Shown: piece after piece, positions 11,171 through 19,704 of the stretch
How positions within the stretch are numbered: the stretch's first letter is position 1
Layout of the letters: each line of letters starts with the position of its first letter
Assembly (NCBI RefSeq): GCF_902726565.1
Contig: NZ_CACVAF010000020.1
Span: forward strand, 1 to 42,451
Direction: 5' to 3'
From: Yersinia vastinensis
GTDB lineage: Bacteria; Pseudomonadota; Gammaproteobacteria; Enterobacterales; Enterobacteriaceae
Length of the DNA stretch: 42,451 nucleotides
Notes under the pieces: model-generated
What the model was told of the DNA's origin: nothing
Seen by the model: only the letters and a program-made list of their open reading frames with translations
Database searches by the model: none
Made by a program: the position numbers and the translations under genes

Positions 11171-12046
11171 ATGAACGAGAAAGTATTCACCCTACCTGTT
11201 GTTGAACAAATTTCGCCTTACATCAGCCAACGCCAGTTAGACGAATTACCCGTCGTAGTTGTATCCCACCCCAAAGTGCGCGCTGCAGTCACCTTGCAAG
11301 GTGCTCACCTGCTGGCTTTCCAGCCAAGTGGTGAACAGCCAGTTATTTGGTTGAGTAATAACACACCATTTAAAGATGGCGTTGCGATTCGTGGTGGCGT
11401 TCCTATCTGTTGGCCTTGGTTTGGTCCATCCGCGCAACCTTCCCATGGTTTTGCGCGTTTATTGCCATGGACTCTCAGCGCTCATGATGAGAACGAAAAT
11501 GGGGTTATTTTGACCTTCACACTGGAAGACAGTGATGCCTCACGTAAATTCTGGCCACACGCATTCACTTTAATCGCCCGCTTCAAGTTGGGTGAGGAAT
11601 GCGAAATGGAACTAGAATCACACGGTGATTATGAAGCGGTTGCCGCGTTACATACCTACTTCCAGATTGGCGATATCAACCAGATAAAAATCAGCGGACT
11701 TGGCGAAAAATACTTAGATAAAGTGCTGAAAGTGGCTGATGCCACACAGCAAGGCGACTTAGTGTTTAACGGCCAGACTGACCGGATCTATACTCAGCCA
11801 GAAGCCTATAGCCTGATAAAAGATGCCGCGCTGAAACGTACTATTGAAGTGCATCATCATCATCAAAGTGATGTTGTGGCCTGGAACCCTGGAGCTGAAC
11901 TGTCTAGCAGTATGGTCGATATGCCAAATGATGGCTATAAGACGATGGTTTGCGTGGAGACTGCGCGTGTGAATAAACCTTTAGTTGCAACGCCGGATGC
12001 ACCTGCTCGCCTTTCCATGACGATTCGTAGCCGTAAACACGCCTGA
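11171..12046 (+). CDS. yeaD: Glucose-6-phosphate 1-epimerase (hexose-6-phosphate mutarotase)
   Basis: Interconverts alpha and beta anomers of glucose-6-phosphate and related hexose-6-phosphates. The protein has 291 residues (E. coli YeaD 294) and the aldose-1-epimerase-like beta-sandwich fold. The segment IRGGVPICWPWFGP and the nearby SHGFARLLPW carry conserved Arg and His residues, and LHTYFQIGD provides the second active-site His. It sits behind gapA as in E. coli but has its own space of about 180 bases upstream, with a TGATATTAT extended -10-like element near 11110, and its own terminator. Confidence 0.93.
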   Translation: MNEKVFTLPVVEQISPYISQRQLDELPVVVVSHPKVRAAVTLQGAHLLAFQPSGEQPVIWLSNNTPFKDGVAIRGGVPICWPWFGPSAQPSHGFARLLPWTLSAHDENENGVILTFTLEDSDASRKFWPHAFTLIARFKLGEECEMELESHGDYEAVAALHTYFQIGDINQIKISGLGEKYLDKVLKVADATQQGDLVFNGQTDRIYTQPEAYSLIKDAALKRTIEVHHHHQSDVVAWNPGAELSSSMVDMPNDGYKTMVCVETARVNKPLVATPDAPARLSMTIRSRKHA

Positions 12047-12069
12047 TTGTGACATACACGGTCAGGCAC

Positions 12070-12097
12070 AAAAATGGGGCATAACGCCCCATTTTTT
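12070..12097. terminator. Bidirectional terminator between yeaD and mipA
   Basis: AAAAATGGGGC and GCCCCATTTTTT form an 11-bp stem with a 5-base loop. The A and T tails serve both yeaD (plus) and the convergent mipA (minus). Confidence 0.92.
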
Positions 12098-12122
12098 ATG
12101 ATTCAGATACCCTACGCACAAA

Positions 12123-12893
12123 TTAGCGGAAAGTATAAGTCACACCTGTCCATAACACGCCACTGTATGACGCATCGACCATTGGGCTGTTTTTCACTTC
12201 ACTTGCCAGACGGATATAGCGGCCAGTAAAGAAAGCATTCCAATTAGGGTTGATGTTGTAATTAGCGGTCAATTCCAGATACGGTGCCCAGCTATCACTT
12301 GGGCTGTATTGCGCCAGACCACTACGAGCCGACTCATTGCGACTCACACCGTAGTAGTAGTCGTTTTGGTCCTCGCTATTCCAGCTTACACCCACGCCCG
12401 GCGTCAGTGTCCAACTATCAACATTAAAGCGATAGAGATAAGCCAGGTCTGCAACAAAACCACCGCTATTATCCAGCACATCGCCAGAGAACATGGTACG
12501 GATGGTCCCCCAATCTTCGATATGAGAATATGACATCCCTGCCATCATAGTACTGCGGCGTTTGTCCAGCTGTTTCATCTGCTGGTCATCACTGTCACCT
12601 GGCTTAAAGTGCAAAGGCAAATAATAGGCATCAATCGACAAACGATTAGTGTCATCTTTCCACAGGTAATAGCCAGCCGCCAAAGTACGGAAGTAGAAAT
12701 TATCACTTTCATAAGAAACGATAGGCACGGGATAGACACGGTCATTCTTACCACGATAAGGGTCTGGACTGACTAATGCAGATGCCCCCAGAGACCATGT
12801 ACCTGCCATCGCTGTTGGTATACAAACAGCGGTAGCAACAGCCAATGCTGCCAGTGTTTTTATTTGCTTCGTTTTTATGTCATGTTTTTTCAC
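12123..12893 (-). CDS. mipA: MipA/OmpV family outer-membrane scaffold protein
   Basis: In E. coli MipA links the murein transglycosylase MltA to the synthase PBP1B. This protein has 256 residues (E. coli 248), a Sec signal with cleavage after AMA near residue 30, and a mature part of alternating beta strands ending in aromatic-Thr-Phe-Arg, as for a small beta-barrel. The family hallmarks YPVPI, AGYYLWKDD and DSWAPYLEL are visible. It starts at a GTG (12893); no ATG is in frame before the signal peptide. The signal peptide has a longer N-region than the E. coli protein. It is divergent from yeaG. Confidence 0.9.
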   Translation of the reverse strand: MKKHDIKTKQIKTLAALAVATAVCIPTAMAGTWSLGASALVSPDPYRGKNDRVYPVPIVSYESDNFYFRTLAAGYYLWKDDTNRLSIDAYYLPLHFKPGDSDDQQMKQLDKRRSTMMAGMSYSHIEDWGTIRTMFSGDVLDNSGGFVADLAYLYRFNVDSWTLTPGVGVSWNSEDQNDYYYGVSRNESARSGLAQYSPSDSWAPYLELTANYNINPNWNAFFTGRYIRLASEVKNSPMVDASYSGVLWTGVTYTFR

Positions 12894-13316
12894 GGATTAA
12901 ATCCCATTGGTCACTAAATCATGAGGTAACTTAGTGTAAATCAATTGCTTGCCTGTGGCGAAATCTTTACACATGCAAGCCTAATAATCATTTTACCTGT
13001 ACAACTTATCATCAATAAGTATCAAACAGGCAAGCTAAAAATTTACGCAGATTTGATTACAATAAAATAACAATATATTCAAACAGATAATTTCGATTAA
13101 TCATATATAAAACTCTGCAAACGAAATAAAAAATAGATTTAATTACCAAATAGTGGTTATTTATTGTACTAAGGGTGGAAAATCTAGGGTTTAGGTGAAC
13201 TTGACCTTTAGAGGAGACGCGACCATAACAATAAGGTAGTAGTTTCAAAATTTTAACCCAATAAAGCACTACTATTATTTTATGTTCCCAACCATTCAAA
13301 CAGGACGGGCATCGCT
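12894..13316. other. Long mipA-yeaG intergenic region with a split inverted repeat
   Basis: This 423-base AT-rich stretch has no supportable gene. GCTTGCCTGT (12947-12956) recurs inverted as ACAGGCAAGC (13026-13035), and a further GCAAGCC lies between them. On the minus strand TTGATT and TGATTT spaced by 17 bases could serve mipA. No sigma-54 (GG-N10-GC) element is evident upstream of yeaG, although E. coli yeaG is a nitrogen- and stationary-phase gene. Confidence 0.4.
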
Positions 13317-15251
13317 ATGAACATATTTGATCACTATCGCCAGCGCTACGAAGCTGCCAAGGACGAAGAGTTCACACTGCAGGAGTTCCTTACTATCTGT
13401 CAGCAAGATCGCAGTGCATACGCCAATGCGGCTGAGCGTCTGCTGATGGCTATTGGTGAACCTGTGATGGTCGATACCGCACTTGAATCCCGCATGTCTC
13501 GACTGTTCTCTAATCGGGTTATCGCCCGTTATCCTGCTTTTGAAGAATTCTATGGTATGGAAGAAGCCATAGAACAGATAGTTTCGTACCTGAAACATGC
13601 TGCTCAAGGGTTAGAAGAGAAGAAACAAATTCTGTATTTACTCGGCCCTGTAGGGGGGGGGAAATCATCACTGGCCGAACGTCTTAAGGCTCTGATGCAA
13701 CGGGTGCCTATCTATATTTTAAGTGCCAATGGTGAACGTAGCCCAGTCAATGACCACCCATTATGCTTATTTAACCCGCAGGAAGATGCGGCAATTTTAG
13801 CCAAAGAATACAATATCCCTAGCCGTTACCTCGGCACTATTATGTCGCCATGGGCGGCCAAACGCCTGCATGAATTTGGCGGGGATATTACCAAATTCAA
13901 AGTCATAAAGGTCTGGCCTTCTATTCTTGAGCAAATTGCGATAGCGAAGACAGAGCCTGGGGATGAAAACAACCAGGATATCTCGGCGTTGGTCGGTAAA
14001 GTTGATATCCGTAAACTGGAAAATCACGCACAAAATGATCCTGATGCCTATGGTTATTCCGGCGCATTATGCCGGGCAAACCAAGGGATTATGGAGTTCG
14101 TGGAGATGTTCAAAGCTCCTATTAAGGTGCTGCATCCACTGCTGACGGCGACACAGGAAGGAAACTATAACGGTACTGAAGGGATCTCTGCCCTGCCATT
14201 TAGCGGCATTATCCTCGCGCACTCTAACGAATCAGAGTGGGTCACATTCCGGAATAACAAAAATAATGAGGCATTCCTTGACCGTGTCTATATCGTCAAA
14301 GTGCCTTATTGCTTGCGTGTATCGGAAGAGATCAAAATCTACGACAAGTTATTGAATCACAGTGAATTAACCCATGCACCTTGTGCTCCGGGGACGTTGG
14401 AAACACTGGCTCGCTTCTCGATTCTTTCCCGTATGAAAGAGCCGGAAAACTCCAGCATCTACTCCAAAATGCGGGTATATGATGGTGAAAGCCTGAAAGA
14501 TACCGACCCGAAAGCTAAGTCCTATCAGGAATATCGGGATTATGCCGGGGTTGATGAGGGTATGAATGGTCTCTCGACTCGATTCGCCTTTAAAATTCTG
14601 TCTCGGGTATTTAACTTTGACCATGCAGAAGTTGCCGCGAACCCAGTCCATCTCTTCTATGTCCTGGAACAGCAGATCGAGCGCGAGCAATTCCAACAGG
14701 ATGTTGCAGAAAAATATCTCGAACACCTTAAAGGTTATCTGATTCCGAAGTATGCCGAATTTATCGGTAAAGAAATTCAGACCGCCTATCTGGAATCTTA
14801 CTCTGAGTATGGCCAGAATATCTTTGACCGCTACGTTATCTACGCCGATTTCTGGATTCAGGATCAAGAGTATCGTGACCCAGATACCGGGCAATTATTT
14901 GACCGTGAATCGCTGAATGCTGAGTTGGAGAAAATTGAAAAACCTGCGGGTATCAGCAACCCGAAAGACTTCCGGAATGAAATCGTCAATTTTGTGTTGC
15001 GCGCCAGAGCCAATAATAATGGCCGTAATCCAAACTGGACCAGCTATGAGAAACTGCGCACGGTTATTGAGAAGAAAATGTTCTCTAACACCGAAGAGTT
15101 ACTGCCCGTTATCTCCTTTAACGCGAAGACCTCAACGGATGAGCAGAAAAAGCATGATGACTTTGTCGATCGGATGATGGAAAAAGGCTATACCCGCAAG
15201 CAAGTACGCTTGCTGTGTGAATGGTATCTGCGGGTAAGAAAATCATCATAA
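13317..15251 (+). CDS. yeaG: YeaG, PrkA-family serine protein kinase
   Basis: A 644-residue protein, the same length as E. coli YeaG, a PrkA-type kinase involved in nitrogen starvation and stress responses. The N-terminal AAA-like part has a P-loop GPVGGGKSS at residues 110-118 (Lys116), and the C-terminal half is the PrkA kinase-like domain. The three P-loop glycines 113-115 are encoded by nine consecutive G bases (13653-13661), a slippage-prone tract. It is the first gene of a pair with yeaH, separated by 174 bases that hold an ERIC-like palindrome. ycgB, a SpoVR-family gene that often accompanies prkA, lies 12.6 kb downstream. Confidence 0.96.
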   Translation: MNIFDHYRQRYEAAKDEEFTLQEFLTICQQDRSAYANAAERLLMAIGEPVMVDTALESRMSRLFSNRVIARYPAFEEFYGMEEAIEQIVSYLKHAAQGLEEKKQILYLLGPVGGGKSSLAERLKALMQRVPIYILSANGERSPVNDHPLCLFNPQEDAAILAKEYNIPSRYLGTIMSPWAAKRLHEFGGDITKFKVIKVWPSILEQIAIAKTEPGDENNQDISALVGKVDIRKLENHAQNDPDAYGYSGALCRANQGIMEFVEMFKAPIKVLHPLLTATQEGNYNGTEGISALPFSGIILAHSNESEWVTFRNNKNNEAFLDRVYIVKVPYCLRVSEEIKIYDKLLNHSELTHAPCAPGTLETLARFSILSRMKEPENSSIYSKMRVYDGESLKDTDPKAKSYQEYRDYAGVDEGMNGLSTRFAFKILSRVFNFDHAEVAANPVHLFYVLEQQIEREQFQQDVAEKYLEHLKGYLIPKYAEFIGKEIQTAYLESYSEYGQNIFDRYVIYADFWIQDQEYRDPDTGQLFDRESLNAELEKIEKPAGISNPKDFRNEIVNFVLRARANNNGRNPNWTSYEKLRTVIEKKMFSNTEELLPVISFNAKTSTDEQKKHDDFVDRMMEKGYTRKQVRLLCEWYLRVRKSS

Positions 15252-15289
15252 TTTGTGACTGATTCTCTATGGCATCTGGCTCTGAAGGC

Positions 15290-15416
15290 TTAGTCCGTTG
15301 AGTTCTCAGGGTAAGTGAAGGCGGCAATTTAACCCATCCCCAGTCATTGAGTTGACTCAGTGACTGGGGTCAGTGAAGACCGTCAACACAGCAACAACGT
15401 GAAAGATGCAGAGGCT
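15290..15416. repeat. ERIC-like palindromic repeat between yeaG and yeaH
   Basis: The core is CCCCAGTCATTGAGT (15338-15352) facing ACTCAGTGACTGGGG (15355-15369), a near-perfect 15-bp stem. ATCCCCAG and GTGACTGGGGT are the central blocks of enterobacterial ERIC elements. Flanks also resemble ERIC arms (GTGAAGGCGGCAA on the left, AACGTGAAAGATG on the right). Outer ends are approximate and the termini are degenerate. The element occupies most of the gap and ends about 10 bases before the yeaH start, so it would lie inside the yeaGH messenger. Confidence 0.6.
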
Positions 15417-15425
15417 GGGGGAGCT

Positions 15426-16703
15426 ATGGGCTACTTTATTGACCGACGACTTAACGGTAAGAATAAAAGCATGGTTAATCGCCAGCGCTTTTTGCGCCGC
15501 TATAAGTCGCAGATTAAACAATCGATTTCCGATGCCATCAATAAAAGGTCGGTGACTGATATTGAGAGTGGCGAGTCTGTCTCAATACCTATTGACGATA
15601 TCAATGAACCGATGTTCCATCAGGGCCGGGGCGGATTGCGTCATCGTGTGCACCCCGGCAATGACCATTTTGTTACCAATGACCGTGTGGAGCGCCCTCA
15701 AGGGGGTGGGGGCGGTGGAGGTAGCGGTCAAGGTAATGCCAGTCAAGATGGTGAAGGTGAGGATGAATTTGTCTTTCAAATTTCCAAAGACGAATATCTC
15801 GATTTATTGTTTGAAGATCTCGCTCTACCTAACTTGAAAAAAAATCAGTACAAGCAACTGACGGAATTTAAAACCCATCGTGCGGGTTATACCTCCAATG
15901 GGGTGCCGGCCAATATTAGTGTGGTACGTTCACTACAAAACTCACTGGCGCGTCGTACTGCCATGACTGCCAGCAAACGCCGTGAACTGCGGGAGTTGGA
16001 AGAAACTCTCGCCGTGTTGGAAAACTCAGAACCCGCGCAATTGTTGGAAGAAGAGCGCGTTCGTAAAGCCATTGCGGAATTAAAACAGAAGATAGCCCGC
16101 GTACCTTTTATTGATACTTTCGATTTGCGTTATAAAAACTATGAACGACGCCCTGAACCATCAAGTCAGGCAGTTATGTTCTGCCTGATGGATGTGTCAG
16201 GCTCGATGGATCAGGCCACCAAGGATATGGCGAAACGGTTCTATATCTTGCTGTATCTTTTCTTAAGTCGTACTTATAAAAACGTCGATGTCGTTTATAT
16301 TCGCCACCATACGCAGGCCAAAGAAGTGGACGAGCAGGAGTTTTTCTATTCGCAAGAAACCGGTGGGACTATTGTATCCAGTGCACTGAAACTGATGGAT
16401 GAAGTGGTTCAAGAGCGCTATGACCCGGCACAATGGAATATATACGCCGCCCAAGCGTCTGATGGCGATAACTGGGCCGATGACTCGCCATTGTGTCATG
16501 AATTATTGGCGAGAAAAATTTTGCCTGTGGTGCGTTACTACAGCTATATCGAGATAACACGCCGTGCCCATCAAACACTGTGGCGAGAGTACGAGGACCT
16601 GCAAGCAAACTACGAGAATTTTGCTATGCAGCATATACGTGAACCTGAAGATATTTATCCCGTCTTTCGTGAGTTGTTCCATAAACAGACCGTTGATAAC
16701 TGA
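15426..16703 (+). CDS. yeaH: YeaH, VWA-domain partner of the PrkA kinase (UPF0229)
   Basis: A 425-residue protein (E. coli 427) of the YeaH/YhbH family. The C-terminal half is a von Willebrand factor A-like domain with a MIDAS motif DVSGSMD. A Gly-rich linker (seven Gly in a row, near residues 93-99) separates it from the basic N-terminal part. The family is encoded next to prkA in many bacteria, and E. coli YeaH acts in the same starvation pathway as YeaG; its biochemical role is unknown. The frame is open from 15360 through the ERIC-like repeat, but the ATG at 15426 behind GGGGGAG begins the family [12 protein letters not shown], so the extension is not used. Confidence 0.95.
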   Translation: MGYFIDRRLNGKNKSMVNRQRFLRRYKSQIKQSISDAINKRSVTDIESGESVSIPIDDINEPMFHQGRGGLRHRVHPGNDHFVTNDRVERPQGGGGGGGSGQGNASQDGEGEDEFVFQISKDEYLDLLFEDLALPNLKKNQYKQLTEFKTHRAGYTSNGVPANISVVRSLQNSLARRTAMTASKRRELRELEETLAVLENSEPAQLLEEERVRKAIAELKQKIARVPFIDTFDLRYKNYERRPEPSSQAVMFCLMDVSGSMDQATKDMAKRFYILLYLFLSRTYKNVDVVYIRHHTQAKEVDEQEFFYSQETGGTIVSSALKLMDEVVQERYDPAQWNIYAAQASDGDNWADDSPLCHELLARKILPVVRYYSYIEITRRAHQTLWREYEDLQANYENFAMQHIREPEDIYPVFRELFHKQTVDN

Positions 16704-16717
16704 TAGCAGCCCTACCC

Positions 16718-16762
16718 AGCCGGTTAACTCTTTCTATGACAGAAATAGCTTTCCGGCTTTTT
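16718..16762 (+). terminator. Terminator of yeaG-yeaH
   Basis: AGCCGG (16718-16723) pairs with CCGGCT (16753-16758), with an inner TTTCT/AGAAA pairing, followed by a T5 run. It lies 15 bases after the yeaH stop. The upstream ATG of the next open frame lies inside this hairpin, which speaks against that start. Confidence 0.65.
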
Positions 16763-16807
16763 CATGGGCTAAAATCACCCTACCTTCATTATTCTCAGAA
16801 CTTACCC

Positions 16808-17857
16808 ATGAAATGGCATGATGGATTACGACAACCCGGCGTCGCCGCTGCATTAATTGCCGCAGTACTGTTCGGTGCGGGCACCCCGCTGGCAAAACAG
16901 TTGCTGAATACCGTCAGCCCGTGGTTATTGGCGGGTTTGCTGTATCTAGGTTCTGGCGTTGGTTTGGCGCTTTATCGAGCCATAACCCGGCAGGCCGCTG
17001 TACACCTGCCTCGAAACGAACGCCTGTGGTTTATCGGTGCCATTACCTCTGGAGGCGTTATTGCTCCAGTGCTGCTGATGGTTGGCCTGACCGGGATGCC
17101 TGCATCCGGTGCATCATTGTTACTCAATGCCGAGGGGGTATTTACCGCCCTACTTGCCTGGTTTGCTTTCAAAGAGAATTTTGACCGCCGTATTGCCTTA
17201 GGCATGGTGGTCATTGTGGCTGGTGCTGCTATTTTAAGCTGGCCCGGAGAAGCTCAATTTTCCGGATTGTGGCCCACGCTGGCTATTTTAGGAGCCTGCT
17301 TTGCCTGGGGGATTGATAACAACCTGACACGTAAAGTCTCGCTGACCGATGCCACCTGGATTGCCGCTGTCAAAGGGTTGGTAGCCGGCGTGGTGAACCT
17401 TGCTTTGGCTTTCGCGCTCGGGGCAACATTACCACCGCTGATAAATTTAGCTGGTGCACTGTTAGTGGGATTTTTTGCGTATGGCGTCAGTCTGGCACTG
17501 TTTGTGATTGGTTTGCGCCATCTTGGCACCGCGCGGACGGGGGCTTATTTCTCCATCGCTCCATTTTTAGGTGCAGTATTGGCCGTTGCTATGGGCGACA
17601 CCATTACCTTGCCTTTGGTTATCGCAGGCTTGTTGATGGCGATAGGGATTTGGCTACATCTTACCGAACAGCATGAGCATCAACATCATCATAGTGACTT
17701 GATACATGAGCACGAGCATCTGCATGATGAACATCACCAGCATTCACATGACTTTCCTGTTAACCCGAATGAGCCACATAAGCACCGTCATCAGCACCAG
17801 CCGCTGGCGCATTCTCATCCCCATTTTCCAGATTCACACCACCGTCATAAACATTAG
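16808..17857 (+). CDS. EamA/DMT-family transporter with a histidine-rich C-terminal tail
   Basis: An inner-membrane transporter of the drug/metabolite superfamily: ten hydrophobic helices in two EamA repeats, residues about 10-285 of 349. The last 61 residues are unusual, with 24 histidines in HxH and HH runs plus Asp and Glu, and no hydrophobic stretch. Such tails bind Zn, Ni, Co or Cu in metal transporters and chaperones, so a metal-sensing or metal-export role is likely but not proven. I chose the ATG at 16808 because an upstream ATG (16736) lies in the yeaH terminator and TAAAAT at about 16770 fits a -10 element between them; no clear ribosome site is visible. No E. coli relative sits at this locus. 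Confidence 0.85.
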   Translation: MKWHDGLRQPGVAAALIAAVLFGAGTPLAKQLLNTVSPWLLAGLLYLGSGVGLALYRAITRQAAVHLPRNERLWFIGAITSGGVIAPVLLMVGLTGMPASGASLLLNAEGVFTALLAWFAFKENFDRRIALGMVVIVAGAAILSWPGEAQFSGLWPTLAILGACFAWGIDNNLTRKVSLTDATWIAAVKGLVAGVVNLALAFALGATLPPLINLAGALLVGFFAYGVSLALFVIGLRHLGTARTGAYFSIAPFLGAVLAVAMGDTITLPLVIAGLLMAIGIWLHLTEQHEHQHHHSDLIHEHEHLHDEHHQHSHDFPVNPNEPHKHRHQHQPLAHSHPHFPDSHHRHKH

Positions 17858-18172
17858 TTTCCCTATTTATATAAAAAGGCTTTTATAAAACACCACTTTT
17901 ACGGATATTTAATAGGATAAATATCAGTTTGTAAGTTGCCATCAGCATAATTTACCAATTAAAACTAAAATACAGATGAGCTGCATCAGAGAGATTTCTA
18001 AAAATAACAAACGACTATGGTGAAACTATTAATATGTATAATTATTTTATCTGTCGTCATTTTTAAAACAATAAAATGGTTTTAAAAGATCACCTAAAAT
18101 CATCGGTTTATCTCTACAAGCAAATCATCTAATATAAGAATATTCTTATTCGCATGTGTTGTAGAGAAAACT
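17858..18172. promoter_or_regulatory. AT-rich upstream region with two inverted repeats
   Basis: This 315-base stretch is markedly AT-rich and has no gene. TTTTAAAAC (18061-18069) and GTTTTAAAA (18079-18087) form a perfect 9-bp inverted repeat. ATAAGAATATTCTTAT (18134-18149) is a perfect 16-bp palindrome ending 23 bases before the start of the next gene, where an operator or promoter -10 would lie. The composition is of the kind bound by H-NS. No known regulator motif was recognised. Confidence 0.5.
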
Positions 18173-18613
18173 GTGCGCCTCCTACTTTCACTGACACTAT
18201 TCTTATCATTCATCCCTGTATCTCAGGCGGTGTATAACCCAAAAGAATATAATATTTGGTATATTCATGGCGGCGTTTTATACGGGGCGACTCAAACAGA
18301 AGACGAGGAGCCAGTACTTATCAGTATTGCTGGCCCCACAACAGATTGGGCAAATATGGTGATTTCATTGATGAGTCATGAGCCTTGTGACCCTACGAAA
18401 GTCACGACGAAATTTGCCTTCAATAACGATATGCTCACGGTAGAATATCGCTGTTTAAAAGCCGCAGATCACACAGTAAGCAGCTATACCCTGCATGATG
18501 CAGTCAAAGTCAATCAACTCTATAACCAACTGAAATCAGGTTTTACTGTCACGCTGGATAAGCGCATTAAAGTGTGGGCGGCAAATATCGCCACCCCTAA
18601 AAATAGTGACTGA
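18173..18613 (+). CDS. Hypothetical secreted protein
   Basis: I do not recognise this 146-residue protein. It has a standard Sec signal peptide (hydrophobic residues 2-16, cleavage probably after SQA near residue 19). The mature chain is about 127 residues with two cysteines (EPCDPTK and YRCLKAA) that could form one disulfide, and it seems to be a small mixed alpha/beta domain. It starts at GTG behind GAGAAAA; no ATG fits. It stands alone between the EamA transporter and a LysR gene on the opposite strand, in an AT-rich setting with a palindromic upstream element. It is probably a periplasmic or exported accessory protein; the function is unknown. Confidence 0.7.
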   Translation: MRLLLSLTLFLSFIPVSQAVYNPKEYNIWYIHGGVLYGATQTEDEEPVLISIAGPTTDWANMVISLMSHEPCDPTKVTTKFAFNNDMLTVEYRCLKAADHTVSSYTLHDAVKVNQLYNQLKSGFTVTLDKRIKVWAANIATPKNSD

Positions 18614-18629
18614 CAGTGTTAATCCTGAT

Positions 18630-19535
18630 TTATCGATCATCCAGTTGACTAAAACGCGACTCGAGATAATCAAGCACACTGCGTACCGATGGCAGCAGTC
18701 CACGCCGTGAAGGAAATACCGCATGGATGATTTCGTGGCGCTACGACCAATCAGGTAATAAACGAATCAGTGAACCTGAGGCCAGTTGTTCAGTCACCAT
18801 CATGACCGGAAGCTGCACCGCACCGACACCACGGAGTGCGGCACTGCGCAATGTGGTCATCTCTGCCGTCACCAGCCGCGGTTGATGGTAAATGGCAGCA
18901 TGTGCCCCCTCTGGCCCATCTAAATTCCAGATAAACTCCTGCTGCGGTTGCCCTAATCCCAGACTTGGCCATCCGGTCAAATCAGCCGGTACCTTTACCT
19001 CACCTTGACGTGCTATCAGTTCAGGGCTAGCCACTAAGCACTGGCAGCGATTACCTAAGATTTTCAATACCAGATCACTGTCTTGCAGCGGCGGTGGCCG
19101 GACACGAATAGCAATATCAATAGCTTCTGCTACGGGATCAACCTGCCGATTCGTGGATTCAAGGTGAATCGTCACCAAAGGGCACGTGGCCATAAAATCG
19201 GCCAATATGGTACTGACTGTTGCCTGTAACAGAGCCACAGGGCAAGTCATTCGAACGATGCCCCGTGGCTCTGCCCTCGTTAAGTCGATTGATTCCTGTG
19301 CTGCTTTAGCTTCCTCCAACATCGCCTTGCAATGTTCGTAATAGGTACGCCCAACATCAGTAACAGCGAAACGCCGAGTTGACCGCTGGATTAGTCGCAC
19401 ACCCAGCCGCTCCTCCAACAAAGCCAGCCGCCGACTCAGCTTTGACTTTGGCAACCCCAATGCTCTGGCGGCCGCACTGAAACCACCATGTTCCACAACC
19501 TCAGCGTAATAATAGAGATCATTGAGATCTTGCAC
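18630..19535 (-). pseudogene. LysR-family regulator interrupted by an in-frame amber codon
   Basis: Reading from a GTG at 19535 (behind AGGGG), the protein has the LysR N-terminal helix-turn-helix (GFSAAARALGLPKSKLSRRL) and a substrate-binding domain, but stops at a TAG at 18741-18743 after 264 residues. Past the TAG the same frame continues for 36 codons to a TAA at 18630-18632 and encodes the usual LysR ending, with AVFPSRRGLLPSVR visible. So a full protein of about 301 residues was interrupted by one nonsense change; CAG to TAG is the simplest route. The truncated protein lacks the last helix and strands and may be inactive. It is divergent from the pirin gene, its likely target. A sequencing error or amber suppression cannot be excluded. 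Confidence 0.85.
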
Positions 19536-19554
19536 ACTCAGCCCCTAGATTATC

Positions 19555-19600
19555 GATAACCATCTGTCTCATTGTTCCAATAATAGGACACTGATAACCA
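19555..19600. promoter_or_regulatory. Direct repeats in the lysR-pirin divergent promoter
   Basis: GATAACCA occurs at 19555-19562 and 19593-19600, 38 bases apart, on either side of an imperfect dyad TGTTCC...AGGACA. The position, close to the lysR start, is where a LysR-type regulator normally binds to control itself and the divergent gene. The binding protein is inferred only from position. Confidence 0.35.
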
Positions 19601-19704
19601 ATTTTGCTATCTACTGCTTGGATTATTGCAGATATATACTTTCCTCAACTGGTCGCAAGAGCTGTTGAACATAGAGCGACCGTCCCTAATTGAGGAGAAA
19701 ACAG

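Noticed and set aside
15360..15425. N-terminal extension of YeaH by 22 residues
   Set aside because: These codons come from the ERIC-like repeat; the family start and a GGGGGAG ribosome site are at 15426.
16736..16807. Upstream ATG extending the EamA transporter by 24 residues
   Set aside because: The ATG lies inside the yeaH terminator hairpin and the added residues are not part of the transporter fold.
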